Positions 23,801 through 29,439 of a stretch of DNA of 29,439 bases are shown here, in pieces. Positions within the stretch are counted from its first letter, which is position 1; the number at the start of each line of letters is the position of its first letter. Origin of the DNA: Commensalibacter sp963921845 (lineage in GTDB: Bacteria; Pseudomonadota; Alphaproteobacteria; Acetobacterales; Acetobacteraceae); NCBI RefSeq assembly GCF_963921845.1, contig NZ_CAWUGZ010000066.1, forward strand, positions 1-29,439, written 5' to 3'. Position numbers and translations under genes: made by a program. Below the pieces are notes generated by a model, which was not told the DNA's origin, made no database searches, and saw only the letters and a program-made list of their open reading frames with translations.

Positions 23801-24987
23801 TGTCAATACAAGAACGTTCTTTCTATAATCGTTTAAAAGAGAACTTATTGAACCAAGAAGCAGGGGCAGGATTTAAGGGAATCAAATCGGGTACTATTCT
23901 TACAGAAGAAGTGTTGTCTGGATTCCCTAAAGGAGTATGGCGTAACCTGGTTGCTGCTGATGATACGGTTATGGCGAATATAGAAGCTGTAAAGCGTGAT
24001 TTTGATCGCGAAGTGTCGAATATACAAGCACGTTTTAATAACAAAGTTGAAAAATTACAACGTGGTGACGAGCTTCCACCAGGTGTGATGAAGATGGTCA
24101 AAGTCTTCATTGCAGTGAAGCGAAAACTTCAACCTGGTGATAAAATGGCGGGCCGTCATGGAAATAAAGGCGTGGTATCGCGCGTAGTTCCTGTAGAGGA
24201 TATGCCTTTCTTAGAAGATGGTACGCCTGTGGATTTGGTTTTGAATCCTTTAGGTGTGCCTTCACGTATGAACGTTGGACAAATCCTTGAAACCCATTTA
24301 GGGTGGGCCTGTGCCAATGTAGGCAAACAAGTCAGCCAGATCGTGGATCAATATATGCATCAGGGCGAAAAGAAACAAAAGCTTCTTGATCGTTTAAGGC
24401 ATATTTATGGTGATAAGGTTTTCGAAGAAAAAATTCAAACGTTGTCGGATGATGAATTGTTAGAATTCTGCAAAGACATTCGTAAGGGCATTTCGATTAT
24501 GACGCCTGTTTTTGATGGTGCAAGCATTCCCAATATTGAAGAAATGTTGAAAGATGCTGGATTAAATCCGTCGGGTCAAAGTCGTTTAGTGGATGGCCGT
24601 ACCGGAGAATTTTTTGAAAGACCAGTAACTGTCGGATATATTTATATGTTGAAATTGCATCATTTGGTTGATGACAAGATTCACGCGCGTTCTATCGGAC
24701 CTTACTCGCTTGTTACTCAACAACCTTTAGGAGGTAAAGCTCAGTTTGGTGGTCAGCGTTTTGGAGAAATGGAAGTTTGGGCTCTAGAAGCTTACGGTGC
24801 TGCGTATACATTACAAGAGATGTTAACCGTTAAATCGGATGACGTATCGGGTAGAACAAAAGTGTATGAGGCAATTGTCAAAGATCAAGATGACTTCGAA
24901 GCCGGTATTCCAGAAAGCTTTAACGTGTTGATCAAAGAATTGAAATCTCTTGGCTTAAATGTTGAGCTTGAGCAAAACGTTGAATAA
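20815..24987 (+). CDS. rpoB: DNA-directed RNA polymerase subunit beta
   Basis: Catalytic beta subunit, 1390 residues, full length for alphaproteobacteria. The N-terminus FTGRKRIRKNFGRI is typical. The rifampicin region GSSQLSQFMDQTNPLSE continues through HKRRLSALGPGG. Asp550, His560 and Ser565 correspond to E. coli Asp516, His526 and Ser531, so no common resistance change is visible. The segments CPIETPEGPNIGLI, FMPWNGYNFEDSI, KMAGRHGNKGV and the C-terminal GGKAQFGGQRFGEMEVWALEAYG are all intact. There is no frameshift. It lies 255 bases after rplL, behind several RNA hairpins, and 85 bases before rpoC, with which it is cotranscribed. Confidence 0.98.
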   Translation: MNAVSKSFTGRKRIRKNFGRISEIAPMPNLIDVQRASYEAFLQRDIKPENRTLSGLEEVFRSIFPINDFAGNGRLEFVNYEFEEPKYDVEECLQRGLTYSAPLKVVLRLIVWDIDEDTGARSIRDIKEQPVYMGDLPLMTDNGTFIVNGTERVIVSQMHRSPGVFFDHDGGKTHSSGKFLFTARIIPYRGSWLDFEFDSKDLIYVRIDRKRKFPVTTLLYALEGNNSVAMREAKLKEGGDVDSISVRGMDDDEILSYFYETVTFNKVEGGWSRIFEPEAFRNIKLLSPLVDADTGEIIAGTDTKLTARVVRKLAETTKHVLVKKEDLIGRYFAHDLVNDETGEIYAEAGEELTESTLETLESLGLNEIPTLAIDNMVGPWIRNTLVVDKNTSRDDALVDIYRVMRPGEPPTAETAEALLRGLFFDYDRYDLSAVGRVKMNMRLGVEAEDSIRVLRKIDILRTIKIMCELKDGHGSVDDIDNLGNRRVRSVGELMENQYRLGLLRMERAIRERMGSVDIDTVMPHDLINAKPAVAAVREFFGSSQLSQFMDQTNPLSEVTHKRRLSALGPGGLTRERAGFEVRDVHPTHYGRICPIETPEGPNIGLINSLATYAKVNKYGFIETPYRLVEDGRLQDGWKYLSAMEEDKLIVAQADAHQDADGNLTDDLVSVRNSGDFQLVKPEDVTACDVSPKQLVSVAAALIPFLENDDANRALMGSNMQRQAVPLIRSDAPLVGTGMEAAVARDSGATIIAKRGGVIDQIDGARIVVRATDESGATQGVDIYRLRKYTRSNQSTCINQRPLVYVGDHIQAGDIIADGPSTELGELALGRNVLVAFMPWNGYNFEDSILISERIARDDVFTSIHIEEFEVMARDTKLGQEEITRDIPNVGEEALRNLDEAGIVYIGAEVNPGDILVGKITPKGESPMTPEEKLLRSIFGEKASDVRDTSLKLPPGTSGTIVDVRVFSRRGIDKDERAMAIERSEIERLTKDRDDELSIQERSFYNRLKENLLNQEAGAGFKGIKSGTILTEEVLSGFPKGVWRNLVAADDTVMANIEAVKRDFDREVSNIQARFNNKVEKLQRGDELPPGVMKMVKVFIAVKRKLQPGDKMAGRHGNKGVVSRVVPVEDMPFLEDGTPVDLVLNPLGVPSRMNVGQILETHLGWACANVGKQVSQIVDQYMHQGEKKQKLLDRLRHIYGDKVFEEKIQTLSDDELLEFCKDIRKGISIMTPVFDGASIPNIEEMLKDAGLNPSGQSRLVDGRTGEFFERPVTVGYIYMLKLHHLVDDKIHARSIGPYSLVTQQPLGGKAQFGGQRFGEMEVWALEAYGAAYTLQEMLTVKSDDVSGRTKVYEAIVKDQDDFEAGIPESFNVLIKELKSLGLNVELEQNVE

Positions 24988-25035
24988 ACGGTGCATATAG
25001 GCTTGTAATTGTTATTTTTGAGGTGTTGTTCAGCA

Positions 25036-25080
25036 ATGAATGCACCTTTGTCCCTTAGAGGGTTTATGGCGAATGAATGA
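25036..25080 (+). CDS. Fourteen-codon upstream reading frame overlapping the rpoC start
   Basis: ATG at 25036 opens a 14-codon frame ending at TGA 25078-25080, past the rpoC ATG at 25073. A GAGG stands twelve bases upstream. The frame runs through a small hairpin (CCCT 25052-25055 with AGGG 25059-25062) that contains the rpoC ribosome site, so its translation could open that site. This is inferred from layout alone. Confidence 0.25.
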   Translation: MNAPLSLRGFMANE

Positions 25081-28000
25081 ACTTATGAAAATTCTTGGTC
25101 AATCTGGCCAAGCAATGACGTTTGATCAAATTAAAATTCAACTTGCTTCATCTGAGCAGATTAGGTCGTGGTCTTTTGGTGAAGTTAAAAAACCAGAGAC
25201 GATTAACTATCGGACGTTCAAACCAGAACGTGACGGCTTATTCTGTGCAAGAATTTTTGGTCCAATCAAGGACTATGAATGCCTATGTGGTAAATATAAA
25301 CGTATGAAATTTCGCGGTATCGTCTGCGAAAAATGTGGTGTTGAAGTTACACTTGCCAAAGTGCGTCGTGAGCGCATGGGACATATCGAACTTGCTAGTC
25401 CTGTAGCGCACATTTGGTTTTTAAAATCATTGCCAAGTCGTATTGGATTAATGGTTGACATGACTCTGAAAGATTTGGAGCGTGTTTTATATTTTGAAAA
25501 TTACGTGGTTTTGGAACCTGGCACGTCACCTCTTAAGCAATATAGCCTGCTTTCTGAAGAACAGTATCTTGACGCGATGGAAGAGTATGGTCACGAAGGT
25601 ATTGAAATTGGCATTGGTGCCGAAGCGATTAAAAAAATACTGGTCCGTATTGATTGTGCCTCTGAAAAAGTTGAATTGCGCGCAGAACTAAAAGAAACTA
25701 CATCGGAAGTAAAACGGAAAAAATTAGTTAAACGCCTAAAATTAGTGGAAGCCTTTGCAGAGAGTGGGTGTCGTCCAGAATGGATGATTATGGACGTTAT
25801 TCCAGTTATCCCACCTGAGCTTAGACCTTTGGTACCTCTTGATGGGGGACGTTTTGCAACCTCGGATTTGAATGATCTTTATCGGCGTGTTATCAACCGT
25901 AATAATCGTTTAAAACGACTGATAGAATTGCGTGCGCCAGACATCATTATACGTAACGAAAAACGTATGTTGCAAGAATCGGTCGATGCTTTGTTTGACA
26001 ATGGACGTAGAGGCAGAGCAATTACTGGAGCTAATAAAAGGCCGCTCAAATCTCTCGCTGATATGTTAAAGGGTAAACAAGGACGTTTCCGTCAGAATTT
26101 GCTTGGAAAACGAGTTGATTATTCAGGACGTTCGGTAATTGTGGTGGGTCCAGAACTACGGTTGCATCAATGTGGATTGCCCAAAAAGATGGCGCTGGAG
26201 TTGTTTAAACCGTTTATATACTCAAAGCTTGAGAAATATGGTCACGCCACAACCATTAAAGCAGCCAAAAGAATGGTTGAAAAAGAGCGTCCAGAAGTTT
26301 GGGATATTATCGAGGAAGTCATACGCGAACATCCCGTTATGCTGAACCGTGCTCCGACGCTTCACCGTTTAGGTATACAAGCGTTTGAACCTGTTCTTGT
26401 TGAAGGCAAAGCCATACAGCTGCATCCTTTGGTTTGTACGGCTTTTAATGCGGATTTTGATGGGGATCAAATGGCAGTCCACGTTCCATTGAGCTTAGAA
26501 GCTCAATTGGAGGCGAGAGTCTTGATGATGTCCACAAATAATATTTTAAGTCCTGCAAGCGGGAAACCTATCATTGTTCCTTCGCAAGATATTGTGTTAG
26601 GATTGTATTATCTTAGCTTAGAAGTACCGGAATACAAGCTTACACCCGATACAGCGAGTTATGATGAACAAGGTCGTTTGATAAAAGCAGGTCCGCCGAT
26701 GTTTGTTAATATTGGTGAAATTGAACATGCTTTATCCGTTAAAGCAATACAGTTGCACGACAAAATTTGTACACGATATGAAACAAACGACGGTGAAGGG
26801 AATACTATATACCAACGCGTTATTACAACGCCCGGTCGTATGATTGTTTCGCAGATCTTGCCTAAACATCCACTTATTAGCTTTGATTTAATAAACCGAG
26901 AGCTGACTAAAAAAATAATTTCGGATATTATTGATATTGTCTATCGTCATTGTGGCCAAAAAGAATGTGTAATATTTGCTGACCGTATGATGGGTATTGG
27001 ATTCTCCTACGCTGCTCGAGCGGGTATATCTTTTGGTAAAGATGATATGATTATTCCGCACAGTAAGAAAGAATTGGTTGAAAAGACAACCGCTGAGGTT
27101 AAAGAATTCGAGCAGCAATATCAAGATGGATTAATTACGGCTGGGGAACGCTATAACAAAGTGGTGGACGCTTGGTCTCGCTGCACAGATGAAGTCCAGG
27201 CGGCAATGATGAAAGAAATTTCGAATGTTGAGCCGGGCAAGCAAATTAATTCTGTATGGATGATGAGTCATTCAGGGGCGCGTGGGTCGCCAGCTCAGAT
27301 GAAACAGTTGGCTGGTATGCGTGGATTAATGGCTAAACCTTCTGGCGAAATTATTGAACAGCCTATTATTGCTAATTTTAAAGAAGGTTTGTCCGTTCTT
27401 GATTACTTTACGTCCACTCACGGAGCCCGTAAAGGTTTAGCAGATACGGCTTTGAAAACAGCCAATTCGGGATATCTTACCCGGCGTTTAGTGGATGTGG
27501 CTCAAGATTGTATTATTGTTGATCAAGATTGTGGGACAGAACGCGGATTAATTGTACGCGCTGTTATGGATGGAGGGGAAGTTATCTCCTCTTTATCAGA
27601 ACGTATATTAGGACGCACTCTTGCCGCTGACGTTATGCATCCTGCAACTAATGAAATATTGTTTGAAAGAAACACGCTTGTCGAAGAAGGTGAAGCGGAA
27701 ACAATAGAAAAAGCTGGGGTGGAGAGCGTAATGATACGCTCTGTGTTGACATGCGACAGTCAAGTGGGCGTTTGTGCACGTTGCTACGGACGCGATTTAT
27801 CCAGAGGGACACCGGTTAATATTGGTGAAGCAGTTGGGGTTATTGCAGCTCAATCTATTGGTGAACCGGGCACACAGCTTACTATGCGTACCTTCCATAT
27901 TGGGGGGGCTGCTCAAAAGGGTGCAGAGCAATCAATGGTTGAAGCTTCGCGAGATGGTCATATCAAGATTTTAAATCTTAATGTGGTGCAAAACAGTCAA

Positions 28001-29299
28001 GGGGTTAATATCGTAATGTCGCGTAATTGCGAAATTGTGCTTCTTGATGAAAATAAAGTTGAGCGAGCGCATTATCGCGTACCATATGGGGCTCGTTTGC
28101 TTGTTAAAGAAAAAGCCAAAGTAACTAGAAACCAAAAAATGGCGGAATGGGATCCTTATACGCTACCGATCATTACGGAAAAATCTGGTACCATTGAGTA
28201 TCAAGATTTAATAGAAGGGATAACCCTTGTTGAGCGGATAGATGAAGTTACGGGTTTGTCTTCCAAAGTTGTGGTGGATTATAAACAAACCAGCAAATCA
28301 AAAGATTTAAGGCCCAGATTACAACTTAAGGACTCCAATGGCGAAGTTATGAAGTTGGCTAATGGGAATGAGGCTCGTTATTTTCTTTCCCCTGATTCTT
28401 TATTGTCCATAGAAAACGGTCAACAAGTTAACGCAGGGGATGTGCTGGCGCGTATACCAAGAGAAGGCTCAAAAACACGTGATATTACAGGGGGTCTACC
28501 CCGTGTGGCTGAACTGTTTGAAGCCCGTAGACCAAAAGACCATGCTATCATTGCTGAAAACGACGGTATGGTAGAATTTGGCAAGGATTATAAAGCAAAG
28601 CGTCGTATTGTCGTTCGTAACGAGGAGACAGAAGAGGAAACGGAATACCTCGTTCCAAAGGGAAAACATATTTCTGTACAGGAAGGTGATTTCGTACGGA
28701 GAGGGGATCCTTTGGTTGATGGACCACGCGTTCCGCATGATATATTAAAAGTGTTAGGCGTGGAGGCGTTGTCCGATTATTTGATCAATGAAATTCAAAG
28801 TGTGTATCGTTTACAAGGTGTAAAAATTAATGATAAACACATTGAAGTTATCGTTCGTCAAATGTTACAAAAGGTTGAAGTTACGGATCCAGGTGACACG
28901 ACGTATTTGGTGGGTGAAACCGTTGATCGTTTAGAGTTTGAAGCAGAAAATACGAAACGCTTAAATGCTAACGAAAAACCAGCTAAGGCTGCACCAGTGT
29001 TGCAGGGAATTACTAAGGCTGCTTTGCAGACGAAATCGTTCATATCAGCGGCATCCTTCCAAGAAACTACGCGCGTATTAACAGAAGCAGCTTCTGCTGG
29101 AAAAGTTGATACGTTAATGGGTTTGAAAGAAAATGTTATTGTTGGTCGATTGGTTCCTGCGGGTACCGGTAGTGTGATGAATCGATATCGGGCTATTGCC
29201 TATGCTAGGGACAAACAACGGTGGATTGATAATCAAACCGTTATTTCGAGTTCCGAGGGTATAGAAGCATCTGTTTCCGCAGAAAATCCTAAAACTTAA
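25073..29299 (+). CDS. rpoC: DNA-directed RNA polymerase subunit beta'
   Basis: Catalytic beta' subunit, 1408 residues. Start ATG 25073 gives the family N-terminus MNELMKILG; an in-frame ATG at 25040 would add 11 unrelated residues. The first zinc site uses Cys70, Cys72, Cys85 and Cys88, identical in position to E. coli. The catalytic NADFDGDQM gives Asp461, Asp463 and Asp465 binding the active-site magnesium. The bridge-helix and trigger-loop regions follow (GARGSPAQMKQLAGMRGLM; GEAVGVIAAQSIGEPGTQLT). The second zinc site is Cys820, Cys894, Cys901 and Cys904. The C-terminal tail is short and ends about 20 residues after RWIDNQTVISS. GAGGG lies ten bases before the start. Confidence 0.98.
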   Translation: MNELMKILGQSGQAMTFDQIKIQLASSEQIRSWSFGEVKKPETINYRTFKPERDGLFCARIFGPIKDYECLCGKYKRMKFRGIVCEKCGVEVTLAKVRRERMGHIELASPVAHIWFLKSLPSRIGLMVDMTLKDLERVLYFENYVVLEPGTSPLKQYSLLSEEQYLDAMEEYGHEGIEIGIGAEAIKKILVRIDCASEKVELRAELKETTSEVKRKKLVKRLKLVEAFAESGCRPEWMIMDVIPVIPPELRPLVPLDGGRFATSDLNDLYRRVINRNNRLKRLIELRAPDIIIRNEKRMLQESVDALFDNGRRGRAITGANKRPLKSLADMLKGKQGRFRQNLLGKRVDYSGRSVIVVGPELRLHQCGLPKKMALELFKPFIYSKLEKYGHATTIKAAKRMVEKERPEVWDIIEEVIREHPVMLNRAPTLHRLGIQAFEPVLVEGKAIQLHPLVCTAFNADFDGDQMAVHVPLSLEAQLEARVLMMSTNNILSPASGKPIIVPSQDIVLGLYYLSLEVPEYKLTPDTASYDEQGRLIKAGPPMFVNIGEIEHALSVKAIQLHDKICTRYETNDGEGNTIYQRVITTPGRMIVSQILPKHPLISFDLINRELTKKIISDIIDIVYRHCGQKECVIFADRMMGIGFSYAARAGISFGKDDMIIPHSKKELVEKTTAEVKEFEQQYQDGLITAGERYNKVVDAWSRCTDEVQAAMMKEISNVEPGKQINSVWMMSHSGARGSPAQMKQLAGMRGLMAKPSGEIIEQPIIANFKEGLSVLDYFTSTHGARKGLADTALKTANSGYLTRRLVDVAQDCIIVDQDCGTERGLIVRAVMDGGEVISSLSERILGRTLAADVMHPATNEILFERNTLVEEGEAETIEKAGVESVMIRSVLTCDSQVGVCARCYGRDLSRGTPVNIGEAVGVIAAQSIGEPGTQLTMRTFHIGGAAQKGAEQSMVEASRDGHIKILNLNVVQNSQGVNIVMSRNCEIVLLDENKVERAHYRVPYGARLLVKEKAKVTRNQKMAEWDPYTLPIITEKSGTIEYQDLIEGITLVERIDEVTGLSSKVVVDYKQTSKSKDLRPRLQLKDSNGEVMKLANGNEARYFLSPDSLLSIENGQQVNAGDVLARIPREGSKTRDITGGLPRVAELFEARRPKDHAIIAENDGMVEFGKDYKAKRRIVVRNEETEEETEYLVPKGKHISVQEGDFVRRGDPLVDGPRVPHDILKVLGVEALSDYLINEIQSVYRLQGVKINDKHIEVIVRQMLQKVEVTDPGDTTYLVGETVDRLEFEAENTKRLNANEKPAKAAPVLQGITKAALQTKSFISAASFQETTRVLTEAASAGKVDTLMGLKENVIVGRLVPAGTGSVMNRYRAIAYARDKQRWIDNQTVISSSEGIEASVSAENPKT

Positions 29300-29308
29300 C
29301 GCGTGACA

Positions 29309-29350
29309 TATTCAATAGAGTACGGTATAAAAAGCCGATTCTATTGAATA
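29309..29350 (+). repeat. Perfect 11-base inverted repeat after rpoC
   Basis: TATTCAATAGA (29309-29319) and TCTATTGAATA (29340-29350) are perfect inverted copies around a 20-base loop, starting ten bases after the rpoC stop. No U-tract follows, so it is not a clear intrinsic terminator. It may be a processing or 3'-end stabilising hairpin. The rest of the spacer to the window end is AT-rich. Confidence 0.5.
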
Positions 29351-29425
29351 CAAGTTCGTTGGATAATTAATAAATTTTTATCTAATGTAAGAAAAATTGG
29401 CTTGTTTTCGTCTTTTGGCGGAATT

Positions 29426-29431
29426 GAGGGG
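29426..29431 (+). promoter_or_regulatory. Ribosome site of a gene starting just beyond the window
   Basis: GAGGGG lies eight bases before the end of the window, at the right distance for a start codon at or just past the edge. In alphaproteobacteria the gene after rpoC is often rpsL; that identity is a guess from synteny. Confidence 0.4.
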
Positions 29432-29439
29432 CTTTAATA

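Overview
The window is AT-rich chromosomal DNA that most resembles an alphaproteobacterium, probably a low-GC member of the Acetobacteraceae (Commensalibacter-like). That placement is inference. It rests on the alphaproteobacterial style of RpoB, RpoC and L10 (including a TTG-started rplJ), a glnE-bcp pair divergent from a large AsmA/YhdP-like gene, and a permease-adaptor-outer membrane factor efflux operon of a type common in that family. No mobile element, CRISPR array, tRNA or rRNA gene was seen.

Layout. Positions 1-565 hold the 3' end of a gene that looks like homoserine kinase (thrB), overlapping RNase HI (rnhA). Positions 629-3752 are an accessory patch: a small proline-rich secreted protein (minus strand), an EcsC-family protein, a 394-base AT-rich gap, and a secreted protein built from two tandem copies of one domain. 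Positions 3769-7329 (minus strand) carry glnE followed by the peroxiredoxin gene bcp. Diverging from glnE after 54 bases is a 1114-residue YhdP/AsmA-like envelope protein, then rmuC. Positions 12035-18002 are a compact tripartite RND efflux operon with stop/start overlaps.

From 18174 to 29299 lies the ribosomal protein/RNA polymerase cluster rplK-rplA-rplJ-rplL-rpoB-rpoC. The efflux operon sits directly upstream of rplK, where secE-nusG would usually be found. This cluster holds most of the non-coding structure in the window: a nested hairpin in the rplK leader, a structured leader before rplJ with a 7-bp closing stem (the place and form expected for the L10-binding leader), a terminator-like hairpin with U-tract at the rplJ stop codon, three hairpins between rplL and rpoB, and short upstream reading frames whose stop codons overlap the start codons of both rpoB and rpoC.

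No clearly new defence or metabolic system is present. The best leads are the post-transcriptional architecture of the rplJL-rpoBC cluster, the duplicated-domain secreted protein, and the changed gene neighbourhood of rplK.
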